NCBI GenBank assembly: GCA_044375275.1
Contig: JBILMZ010000150.1
Coordinates: 1-8,541, forward strand
Source of the DNA: SZUA-430 sp044375275
Lineage (GTDB): Bacteria > Pseudomonadota > Alphaproteobacteria > Micropepsales > Micropepsaceae
Direction of reading: 5' to 3'
DNA length: 8,541 nt
Program-made: the position numbers and the translations under genes
Shown: piece after piece, positions 1 through 5,586 of the stretch
How the letters are laid out: the number at the start of each line of letters is the position of its first letter
Position numbering within the stretch: the stretch's first letter is position 1
The notes under the pieces: generated by a model
Seen by the model: only the letters and a program-made list of their open reading frames with translations
What the model was told of the DNA's origin: nothing
The model's database searches: none

Positions 1-589
1 TGCGCTTACCGACTTCCAGGCTGAAGGTCATCGCGGTGTAGGTCTCGACAGAGCCGATACCGTAAATGCACGAGACCGAGGCCACGATGATGACGTCGTC
101 GCGCTCCAGCACGGCGCGCGTCGCGGCGTGGCGCATGCGGTCGATCTGTTCGTTGATCGACGATTCCTTCTCGATATAGGTGTCCGTGCGCGGAACGTAG
201 GCTTCGGGCTGGTAGTAGTCGTAGTACGAGACGAAGTACTCGACCGCGTTCTCCGGAAAGAAGTTCTTCATTTCGCCATAGAGCTGGGCGGCGAGCGTCT
301 TGTTGGGTGCGAGGATGAGGGCCGGACGCTGGGTGGCCTCGATGACGTTGGCCATCGTGAAGGTCTTGCCGGATCCGGTGACCCCGAGCAGGACCTGGTC
401 GCGTTCGTTTGCGTTGATGCCCTTGACCAGTTCGGCGATGGCGGTTGGCTGGTCGCCCTTCGGTACAAGGTTGGACACGACGCGGAAGCGCCTGCCGCCT
501 TCCGACTTCTGCGGGCGTGCGGGCCTGTGCGGGACGAACATCGCGGCTGGCGCTTCGGAAACGCCTTGGGATTTGGAGCTGGATGGCAT
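1..589 (-). CDS. uvrB: UvrB, excinuclease ABC subunit B (N-terminal 196 residues, runs off left edge)
   Basis: UvrB is the DNA-loading, damage-verifying helicase-like subunit of UvrABC nucleotide excision repair in the cytoplasm. Translating the minus strand gives the conserved start of the family: LVPKGDQPTAI (about residues 41-51), the Walker A motif GVTGSGKT (69-76), APNKTLAAQLYGEM (94-107), the beta-hairpin region YYDYYQPEAYVP (122-133) and SCIYGIG (173-179). Relative to E. coli UvrB it has about 30 extra low-complexity residues before GDQP. Three in-frame ATGs are possible: 625, 589 and 541. I chose 589 because a promoter-like ATGACA-N17-TATACT covers the 625 codon and ends 7 nt before 589. 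No Shine-Dalgarno sequence precedes 589, so a leaderless message is inferred. It lies 91 bp downstream of the isomerase-like gene on the same strand. The C-terminal part is outside the window. Identity is very secure; the start is moderately secure. Confidence 0.96.
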   Translation of the reverse strand, partial: MPSSSKSQGVSEAPAAMFVPHRPARPQKSEGGRRFRVVSNLVPKGDQPTAIAELVKGINANERDQVLLGVTGSGKTFTMANVIEATQRPALILAPNKTLAAQLYGEMKNFFPENAVEYFVSYYDYYQPEAYVPRTDTYIEKESSINEQIDRMRHAATRAVLERDDVIIVASVSCIYGIGSVETYTAMTFSLEVGKR

Positions 590-596
590 GCGGGCC

Positions 597-625
597 AGTA
601 TAATGGGCAGGTGCCGGAATGTCAT
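597..625 (-). promoter_or_regulatory. sigma70-like promoter of uvrB
   Basis: On the minus strand ATGACA (620-625, five of six matches to TTGACA) and TATACT (597-602, five of six to TATAAT) are separated by exactly 17 bp. The -10 box ends 7 nt before the ATG at 589, so transcription would start at or next to the start codon. No LexA-type GTTC-N7-GTTC box is visible at this promoter. Confidence 0.55.
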
Positions 626-680
626 GTGACAGCCTGCCGGTCCAGCGCGGTTGGCCGGGTGTCAGGCTGGCGCTTTCAAG

Positions 681-1184
681 TCAGGCGCGGGGAAGAGATT
701 TCACGTAACGCCAGACGCCGATGATGGCGAGTGCCAGCATGACGTGGACGGCGATCACCGGCGGCCATCCGACCAGATACAGAATGTCGTTCGCCAGGCC
801 GGGCTTGAATGGTCCGCCGCCAAAGGCCAGTCCGCGTGTGCCGAACATGGCGTGGAAGTAGGTGGGGACCGTGAAAAGCCATGCGGTGATGAGCGCGCTC
901 CAGAAGAAGATCCGGTGCTGGCGCTGGCTGAGGCTCAGAAACCCTCCGCCCAGTCCCAGTGCCATGAGCATCAATCCCTGCGTGATGGATTCCATGTGAA
1001 CCATGCGCCAGGCGCGGTGGTCGTCGGGCAGCTTTACGTCAATGGGAGGAATCACGGGCCAGAGCACGATCTCACCGAGCAGGGCAAAGAACCAGTGCCA
1101 GCCTACAAAGACGCCGAAGCAGAAGAGGCCGATGCCATTCAGGAAAAGCACGGCACGCAGTCTCTCAGGCATGGCAGCTGTCAT
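681..1184 (-). CDS. styrene-oxide-isomerase-like four-helix membrane protein
   Basis: This 167-residue integral membrane protein has four hydrophobic helices (about 9-35, 62-86, 92-114, 134-158), matching the size and topology of styrene oxide isomerase (StyC, about 169 aa), a heme-b membrane enzyme that turns epoxides into aldehydes. Shared signatures, compared with StyC from memory, are W59-x3-H63, with His63 where StyC has its heme-ligand His58 at a constant offset of 5, and TRGLAFGGGPFKP (116-128), which corresponds to StyC NRGLSFGANRFGP. At that offset the recalled StyC pocket residues Asn64, Asn99 and Tyr103 become Gln69, Phe104 and Thr108 (Tyr109 is adjacent), so substrate or chemistry may differ. 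AAAGG lies about 8 nt before the ATG. The gene starts 26 bp after the diiron-protein gene, suggesting one transcript. Family membership is likely; the exact reaction is unknown. Confidence 0.7.
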   Translation of the reverse strand: MTAAMPERLRAVLFLNGIGLFCFGVFVGWHWFFALLGEIVLWPVIPPIDVKLPDDHRAWRMVHMESITQGLMLMALGLGGGFLSLSQRQHRIFFWSALITAWLFTVPTYFHAMFGTRGLAFGGGPFKPGLANDILYLVGWPPVIAVHVMLALAIIGVWRYVKSLPRA

Positions 1185-1210
1185 CGGGGTTGCCTTTCAG
1201 GCAGTTGCAG

Positions 1211-2083
1211 TTACGGGGCTTTGGCTGTCACGGGCTCGGCTTCAGTGAGGCGTGTCGTGTCGAGCGCGCCCAGTCCGCTTCGGCCTTCCTGATGCATGCG
1301 CCACCATGCTGTTACCCACGAAGGATCCTTTACCTGCCTGGGGTCGTAGCCAGGCTTCAGGATGCGCAGCAGCTTGGGTACCAGCCTCGAGAACATGCGT
1401 GCGAGCAATCCATAGACGACCAGACGATTGCGGATGTTGAACCAGCGTCCGTCTTCGATCAGCAGGGCACGATATCCCTGCCAGGCGCGGAAGAAGATGT
1501 GTGTTGTCGCGTAAAGGAGGCCATAGATGCGCCAGGCGTATCGTCCGTCCAGTGCCTCGAAGACATCGTAGGTTACTGTCTTGTGCTCGATCTCCTCGAC
1601 GAAGTGCCAGAGGATGAGCGACGAAACGGCCGGGTCGGCGTCGCCGAACAGAAAAGCGCGGTCTTCCACGAGCATGTGCCCGACGCACAGGCCCATGGCC
1701 TCGAAGCCTTCAGCGTAGGCGATGTTGAATGTGAGTGATCGGGTCTTCCCGAGCGCCTCATAGTCGGCCTTCAGGCGGGCCTCGTGTTCCGGCACGGCGC
1801 GATAGCCCATCTCCGCCAGGCGCCGGTTGAACTGCTGGTGTTGCCTGAAGTGGGTCGACTCCTGGGCAATGTACTGATCGACATCATGCTGAAGCGCGGG
1901 CTCCGTGATGCGCGTGCGGGCCAGCTTCATCACGTCGATCAGGTAGGGTTCAAGAAAGGGCATTGCCAGAGAGCCGGAGTTCACCATGTGGCTGAACTCG
2001 GGCCTGGAGGAATTCCACCAACCCCTCAGACCTTCAGGGTAAGGGAAGTTCATCCTGCGTATGATCATGGCTGCTGCCGTCAT
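1211..2083 (-). CDS. PF10118-type 'metal-dependent hydrolase', ferritin-like diiron protein
   Basis: This 290-residue soluble protein resembles the family annotated as predicted metal-dependent hydrolase (PF10118/COG3687). Its carboxylate/histidine pattern is that of a ferritin-like four-helix diiron site: Glu45, Glu75-x2-His78 (QESTHFRQH), Glu125 or Glu128 (YAEGFEA), and Glu164-x2-His167 (HFVEEIEHK). The biochemical role of the family is poorly defined; the motif would suit oxygen or peroxide chemistry as well as hydrolysis, which is inference. The frame is open to an ATG at 2134, but GAGGG sits about 4 nt upstream of the ATG at 2083 and the residues before it look non-conserved, so 2083 is chosen. 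It is followed after 26 bp by the isomerase-like gene and preceded after 63 bp by the small acidic-tail gene. Family assignment is fairly sure; function is not. Confidence 0.82.
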   Translation of the reverse strand: MTAAAMIIRRMNFPYPEGLRGWWNSSRPEFSHMVNSGSLAMPFLEPYLIDVMKLARTRITEPALQHDVDQYIAQESTHFRQHQQFNRRLAEMGYRAVPEHEARLKADYEALGKTRSLTFNIAYAEGFEAMGLCVGHMLVEDRAFLFGDADPAVSSLILWHFVEEIEHKTVTYDVFEALDGRYAWRIYGLLYATTHIFFRAWQGYRALLIEDGRWFNIRNRLVVYGLLARMFSRLVPKLLRILKPGYDPRQVKDPSWVTAWWRMHQEGRSGLGALDTTRLTEAEPVTAKAP

Positions 2084-2146
2084 TCGACCCTCGCCGTTGC
2101 TCGAACCGGTTACAAGCTTACGCCCGGGCTGCAAATGCGGGAAGGA

Positions 2147-2458
2147 CTATTCGATTTCCGGCTCTTCAGCGGGAGGCTGTTCGATGTCCGAGTCCCCGGC
2201 CGAGTCTTCCGAGCCCTCGTCGTAATACGACTCCGGTGGCGGTGGAGGGGCGGATTGCCTGTTCTTGTTCTTCGCGCGGGCCTTCTGTTCGGCCACGTGA
2301 AGCGGGTAGCGGATGTCGTCCGGGGCGTAGACCGAACTCTCAGCGTCCTGCGCCTTCGCGGCAGGCTCGGTGAAATAGAACGAGCTGACGACAAGCGAGC
2401 CGATGACGGCTGCGATCAATCCGAATGCGATTTCCCTGTCCAACACGGCCTGTTCCAT
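2147..2458 (-). CDS. small single-pass membrane protein with acidic, proline-rich tail
   Basis: I do not recognise this 103-residue protein. It has a short acidic N-terminus (MEQAVLDRE), one hydrophobic helix at about 10-29, a charged middle with a basic patch ARAKNKNR (about 60-67), a run of five prolines near 70-75, and a C-terminal third very rich in Glu and Asp ending EEPEIE. The layout suggests an anchored protein with a disordered, strongly negative tail; the side it faces is unclear. The only in-frame ATG has GGGAGG directly upstream with only one base between, an unusually tight spacing; an in-frame stop (TAA) lies about 11 codons upstream, so no longer start exists. It sits 60 bp downstream of the multi-pass membrane gene on the same strand and is probably co-transcribed with it. 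Confidence 0.65.
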   Translation of the reverse strand: MEQAVLDREIAFGLIAAVIGSLVVSSFYFTEPAAKAQDAESSVYAPDDIRYPLHVAEQKARAKNKNRQSAPPPPPESYYDEGSEDSAGDSDIEQPPAEEPEIE

Positions 2459-2518
2459 GCCTCCCGGGTGGAAGGTAAGAAAGGAGTGTTAACGAGTTCT
2501 CAATTCCTGCGGTTGATT

Positions 2519-3103
2519 TCACCACCACCAGACGATGAGGGCTGCTTCCGCGATCATGATGGTTATGAGAAAACCAAAGAAAATGGTCTGAGTTTGCCGG
2601 TGTAGCCAGTCCCAGCCGCGGGCCTGCCCATAGGCCTGGGTGGTTTCGGTGACGGCGAAGAACGCCATGGCGGCTCCAACCGCTGCCAGCCCTGCGCCGC
2701 CCATGATGCCAAACCAGACTAGGGCGCGGCTCAGCAGGTGATTGGCCATGAAGAGGGAGCGTTCAAAGAAGAAGGCGCGCCAGTTTGCCTGGTCCTTTGT
2801 CTTTCCCTGCGACTTTGCGAAGTGAGCCGACAGCACTGCCGGCAGCAGCATGATGAACTCGGCAAGAGCGGCACCCAAAGCGGCCACGAGGGCGTCCGCG
2901 AAAGTTGCGGACCAGAACCACAGTGCGAGTGCGAACAGGCCCAGCTCGCACAGGGTCGACCAGATTCCTGACAGGGCCGCGGCGACCCAATCCTTCAGTT
3001 CGGCAAGGTTGGACCGCTGGACCATGTAGTCCGCGAGCACCTTCAGGATAATCGCCAGCGCCCAAGTTGCGGCACCGACCAGAAACCAGTTCCAAATCTC
3101 CAT
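2519..3103 (-). CDS. uncharacterised multi-pass membrane protein
   Basis: This is a 194-residue, Trp- and Ala-rich inner-membrane protein with about five predicted helices (about 5-27, 43-66, 68-92, 124-151, 173-193) and a basic, polar loop at 94-123. It ends in WWW. I recognise no family. The reading frame is open to 3289, so the start is uncertain. The ATG at 3103 lacks a Shine-Dalgarno sequence, but TCGACA-N17-CATAGT ends 6 nt before it, which would give a leaderless message. An alternative ATG at 3124 has AGGAG only one base upstream and would add MRRHSAR. It is the first gene of the minus-strand run leading to uvrB, and a perfect LexA-type box lies about 130 bp upstream, so DNA-damage regulation is possible but unproven. 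Confidence 0.7.
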   Translation of the reverse strand: MEIWNWFLVGAATWALAIILKVLADYMVQRSNLAELKDWVAAALSGIWSTLCELGLFALALWFWSATFADALVAALGAALAEFIMLLPAVLSAHFAKSQGKTKDQANWRAFFFERSLFMANHLLSRALVWFGIMGGAGLAAVGAAMAFFAVTETTQAYGQARGWDWLHRQTQTIFFGFLITIMIAEAALIVWWW

Positions 3104-3108
3104 GCGCG

Positions 3109-3137
3109 CACTATGTCGACGCATGCTCCTGTTGTCG
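3109..3137 (-). promoter_or_regulatory. weak promoter-like pair upstream of the membrane-protein gene
   Basis: On the minus strand TCGACA (five of six to TTGACA) and CATAGT (four of six to TATAAT) are 17 bp apart, with the -10 element ending about 6 nt before the ATG at 3103. The geometry matches that upstream of uvrB but the -10 match is poorer. The call is tentative. Confidence 0.28.
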
Positions 3138-3142
3138 AGCCA

Positions 3143-3179
3143 CACGCCGGTGCCTGATGCAGTCTGCCAAACCGGCGTG
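3143..3179. repeat. 9-bp perfect inverted repeat with 19-nt loop
   Basis: CACGCCGGT (3143-3151) and ACCGGCGTG (3171-3179) are exact reverse complements. The element lies between the LexA-type box and the start of the minus-strand membrane-protein gene. It could be a leader hairpin or an operator. A true terminator is less likely because the T-rich stretch on the plus strand (from about 3185) begins several bases after the stem. Confidence 0.5.
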
Positions 3180-3214
3180 CGACAGTTTTGTTTGTTGGCG
3201 GGACAATTTCGTGC

Positions 3215-3243
3215 TTGTGTGGCTCGGTCATATGTTCTATATT
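3215..3243 (+). promoter_or_regulatory. possible plus-strand promoter overlapping the LexA box
   Basis: TTGTGT (3215-3220) and TATATT (3238-3243, five of six to TATAAT) are 17 bp apart. The -10 element lies inside the LexA-type box, a normal arrangement for repression. The -35 matches only in its TTG. The transcript would run toward the SRPBCC gene with a leader of about 315 nt, or encode something unrecognised in between. Confidence 0.3.
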
Positions 3244-3248
3244 TGTTC
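3234..3248. promoter_or_regulatory. LexA-type SOS box, GTTC-N7-GTTC
   Basis: GTTCTATATTTGTTC is a perfect match to GTTC-N7-GTTC, the direct-repeat operator known for LexA in Alphaproteobacteria, with an AT-rich spacer. It lies in the gene-free divergent region between the minus-strand run that ends in uvrB and the plus-strand SRPBCC gene. Which side it controls is not settled: the best core promoter overlapping it points to the plus strand, whereas the minus strand leads to a repair gene. Confidence 0.6.
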
Positions 3249-3564
3249 CTAATCCCGCGTCCCGGCGTTTCGGGAGGTGCGGCTGCCATTTGACAAGTGA
3301 AGACTGATTGGAATTCCCGGTGTGTCCGGTGCGCCTCCCTGACTGGCAGTGTCGGCTCCCATGCTGGCTTTGTGCCGGTTCCCGCTGTTTCTGGACGGAT
3401 TTTGCGCCCTTGGGCTGTGATTCCCGCCTCCTGACAGCGTGAATCCTGGGCAGGTGAGGCGCAGATGCAACCGCCGGGTGTTTAACAGGCTGCTATTGTA
3501 GCGCCTGAAGAGAGGGGCGGCTGGTGCGCAAGCATCGGCAGGCCTGAAAGAAACGGGTGCGGAC
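3249..3564. other. gene-free leader region
   Basis: About 315 bp without a convincing gene. The plus strand has only short frames, such as a GTG at 3297 (45 codons, no ribosome-binding site nearby) and an ATG at 3361 (19 codons). The minus strand is open in one frame, but this continues as antisense through the SRPBCC gene and looks like a shadow. I see no recognisable tRNA, riboswitch or mobile-element end. Confidence 0.5.
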
Positions 3565-4650
3565 ATGGTTCGGAAAATTGCCATTGGCTTTGGTGCGCTG
3601 ATCGTCCTGCTGATCGGCGTGGCGTTTGTGCTTCCATCGACCGTCCATGTGGAGCGGTCTGCCGTCATCAAGGCGTCACCTGAAGAAGTGTTTTCGATCG
3701 TCAACGACCTGACACGCTTCAACGAGTGGTCTGCCTGGTCCGAGAAGGATCCTGACATGAAGTACACGCTGGACGCCGCACCGACAGGTGTGGGCGCCAA
3801 GATGTCGTGGTCGAGTGACAAGATGGGCAGCGGCTCGCAGGTGATCGTCGAGAGTGAGCCGTTCAAGCACATCAAGACGAAGCTGGAGTTCGACGGCAGT
3901 GGGCCTTCGTTCGCGACATTCACGCTTGATGCCGTTGAAGGTGGGACGCGGATTGTCTGGGCCCTCGAAAGTGAAGTTGGCATGAACCCGGTGGGACGTT
4001 ATATGGGCCTCATGATGGATGGCTGGGTTGGCAAGGACTATGAGCGGGGTCTTGTGAAGCTCAAGGCGCTCGTGGAGTCCGCTTCTGATGCGGCCACGCG
4101 TGAGGCTCTTGCCGATCCTGGTACCGGCGCCCTGCCGCCGGACATCTACACACCGGTTGCTGCTGATCCTTCCAAGGGGCCCGAAGTCGTCACGATTGAA
4201 GCCCGCCCGGTCATCAGGACTCAAGGATCGGCTCCTGCGGCTGAAGATGCTGCCATATCCGGCGCACTCGGTGTCGCGTTCCAGAAGATCCTGACATTCG
4301 CCGAAGCCAATTCGCTTGAGGTTGGTGGTGCGGCTCCTACAGCCGTTACCATTTCGCACGAGAACGGGGTGTGGACCTTCGAGGCCGCCATGCCATTGCT
4401 TGCAAAGCCCGCCAGCGTGACCACGGAAGAAGAGGGTGTCGAAATCGGGCAGAGCTATGCTGGCAAGGCGGTGAAGGTCACCCACAAGGGGCCTTACTCA
4501 ACGCTCAAGAATTCCTATGAGCGCCTTCACGCCTACACGAAGGAAAACAAGCTCAAGGAAAAGGGGCTGGCCTGGGAAGAATACGTGGGAGACCCTGCAG
4601 AAACGGGCGACGATGCACTGTTGACGAATGTCTACATCGCGATCGAGTGA
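3565..4650 (+). CDS. membrane-anchored SRPBCC + GyrI-like effector-binding fusion protein
   Basis: This 361-residue protein begins with an N-terminal anchor helix (about 5-23, KIAIGFGALIVLLIGVAFVL). An SRPBCC/polyketide-cyclase-like domain follows (about 28-173), recognisable from VERSAVIKASPEEVFSIVNDLTRF, the NEWSAW motif (53-58) and a C-terminal helix ending near KALVESA. The third part (about 208-361) resembles the GyrI-like/AraC effector-binding fold, with VTIEARPVI at its start, YAGKAVKVTHKGPYSTLKNSYERL, and the late pattern W-E-E-Y-x-GDP followed by TNVYIAIE. SRPBCC and GyrI-like domains both form hydrophobic pockets, so ligand binding at the membrane is inferred; no catalytic motif is evident. 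Only a weak ribosome-binding site (ACGGG) precedes the ATG. It is transcribed away from the uvrB-containing run and converges on the lipoprotein genes. Confidence 0.85.
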   Translation: MVRKIAIGFGALIVLLIGVAFVLPSTVHVERSAVIKASPEEVFSIVNDLTRFNEWSAWSEKDPDMKYTLDAAPTGVGAKMSWSSDKMGSGSQVIVESEPFKHIKTKLEFDGSGPSFATFTLDAVEGGTRIVWALESEVGMNPVGRYMGLMMDGWVGKDYERGLVKLKALVESASDAATREALADPGTGALPPDIYTPVAADPSKGPEVVTIEARPVIRTQGSAPAAEDAAISGALGVAFQKILTFAEANSLEVGGAAPTAVTISHENGVWTFEAAMPLLAKPASVTTEEEGVEIGQSYAGKAVKVTHKGPYSTLKNSYERLHAYTKENKLKEKGLAWEEYVGDPAETGDDALLTNVYIAIE

Positions 4651-4688
4651 GTTTGGGCTGAGACTGCCTTTACTGCCCTGACTGACCT

Positions 4689-4715
4689 GTAGCTGTCACC
4701 TTCGGTGACAGCTAC
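4689..4715. terminator. bidirectional terminator-like hairpin
   Basis: GTAGCTGTCACC (4689-4700), loop TTC, and GGTGACAGCTAC (4704-4715) make a perfect 12-bp stem in the 91-bp gap between two converging genes. Neither side has a U-tract, so it could act as a weak or factor-assisted terminator or as a 3'-end protecting hairpin for both transcripts. Confidence 0.6.
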
Positions 4716-4741
4716 CGCAAGAGGCTTAATGATGGTTTCGG

Positions 4742-5107
4742 CTAACGCTGCTCGCAAGATTCAGGTTCATCCTGCCCTGCCAACAACAATGTCGCGTTTT
4801 CGCCGTTCATCCAGAAAACGGTCGTACCGTCCGAGTATTTGCGTCCCTGATCGGCAGCAACGCTCTTGAGCGGAAAGTCCTTGCCGCGCGTGGCGAGAGT
4901 TATTGCCTTGCCGTCTTCGCCAACCGGCCGGACGACGACCATGCCGGCGTCGTCGCATTTGAAGGTGGCCGGGCGCGTGTTCATCATCGGTGGCAGGATG
5001 AGCGCGGACTGCGAGGAGTCGGCGCGCTCATCGGGATCCACGCAAGCCGTCACGGATGCAAGCATTGCGCAGATGGCGATGGCTTTCAGGGAAGTATTGT
5101 GGCGCAC
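4742..5107 (-). CDS. MliC-like lipoprotein (lysozyme-inhibitor family), GTG start
   Basis: This 121-residue predicted lipoprotein has an N-terminal signal MRHNTSLKAIAICAML and lipobox V19-T20-A21-C22. The remainder resembles the MliC/C-type lysozyme inhibitor domain (PF09864): FKCDD (49-53), GKAITLATRGKDFPLKSV (66-83), GRKYSDGTTVFWMNGENATLLL (88-109, cited in two parts: GRKYSDGTTVFW and MNGENATLLL) and a late Cys118 that would pair with Cys51. The family sits in the periplasm and protects the wall by plugging the lysozyme active site. Here the usual Ser and Lys of the SGA-x-Y and K-G loops appear as Gln87 and Asn101. The frame opens upstream of an ATG at 5164, but AGAGG six bases before GTG 5107, plus the signal peptide placed right after it, favour the GTG. 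It is the last of three lipoprotein genes in a row. Confidence 0.75.
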   Translation of the reverse strand: MRHNTSLKAIAICAMLASVTACVDPDERADSSQSALILPPMMNTRPATFKCDDAGMVVVRPVGEDGKAITLATRGKDFPLKSVAADQGRKYSDGTTVFWMNGENATLLLAGQDEPESCEQR

Positions 5108-5217
5108 GGTCAACCTCTGCAGTGGTGTGCATGAAACAGGCGCACAGTTAGCAGGAGCGTGCAATCGGCGGCAAGTACGGTTTCAGGATGTCGAGTGAGC
5201 GTGTGCTGGAAGGGTGT

Positions 5218-5517
5218 TCAGCGCAGTCCGGCTTCGCTGCGAATCTTTTCGATCGCCGAGCAATAAGACTGGTGATTTCCCTTTGCGCCGAAGCGCGATC
5301 CGGCGTCGAGAATCTTTGCGCCAACTTCACCCAGTCGATACGCGTCGAGGTTGCCGACAGCTTCGGCGGCGAGCAGATCATCGCTGAGTACAGAGACCTT
5401 TACTGCTGCGTCTTGAGCACTGGTGCACGAGCCAGCGACCGAGCGTTCACACGCAGTGAGTGCAATCGCGGCGACGCACACGAATGCGGCTTTGCAAAGA
5501 CTCTCGATGGTGGACAT
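5218..5517 (-). CDS. small predicted lipoprotein of unknown function
   Basis: I do not recognise this 99-residue protein. It starts with a clear export signal, MSTIESLCKAAFVCVAAIAL, ending in a lipobox L20-T21-A22-C23. The mature part is short, mostly helical in appearance, and has only two further cysteines, Cys31 and Cys86, which could form a disulfide linking its ends. The ribosome-binding site is weak (TTGGG about 12 nt upstream of the ATG). It lies 69 bp downstream of the 147-residue lipoprotein gene and 110 bp upstream of the MliC-like gene, all on the same strand. Membrane placement is well supported; function is unknown. Confidence 0.65.
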   Translation of the reverse strand: MSTIESLCKAAFVCVAAIALTACERSVAGSCTSAQDAAVKVSVLSDDLLAAEAVGNLDAYRLGEVGAKILDAGSRFGAKGNHQSYCSAIEKIRSEAGLR

Positions 5518-5586
5518 GCGTGAAACTACCCAAGTGTTAACAGAAGAATGCCGGAAAACTCGCTGAAAAGCTATGGCTTCCTCGCG

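Noticed and set aside
128..724. 198-codon plus-strand frame over the uvrB region
   Set aside because: It is antisense to uvrB, whose conserved motifs are unambiguous.
3043..3231. 62-codon minus-strand frame starting next to the LexA box
   Set aside because: It overlaps the start of the membrane-protein gene in another frame, has no ribosome-binding site, and the composition does not look like a real protein.
3297..3434. 45-codon plus-strand GTG frame downstream of the SOS box
   Set aside because: The only GGGAGG is more than 20 nt upstream and the peptide has no helix, signal or familiar motif.
3481..3487. GTTTAAC resembling an integron attC core site
   Set aside because: No matching GTTRRRY partner at a suitable distance and no integrase or gene-cassette structure.
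3249..3983. Long minus-strand open frame (244 codons) across the leader and half of the SRPBCC gene
   Set aside because: Its upper half is antisense to a well-supported gene, it is Ser/Pro/Arg-rich like a shadow frame, and no ribosome-binding site or known domain is seen.
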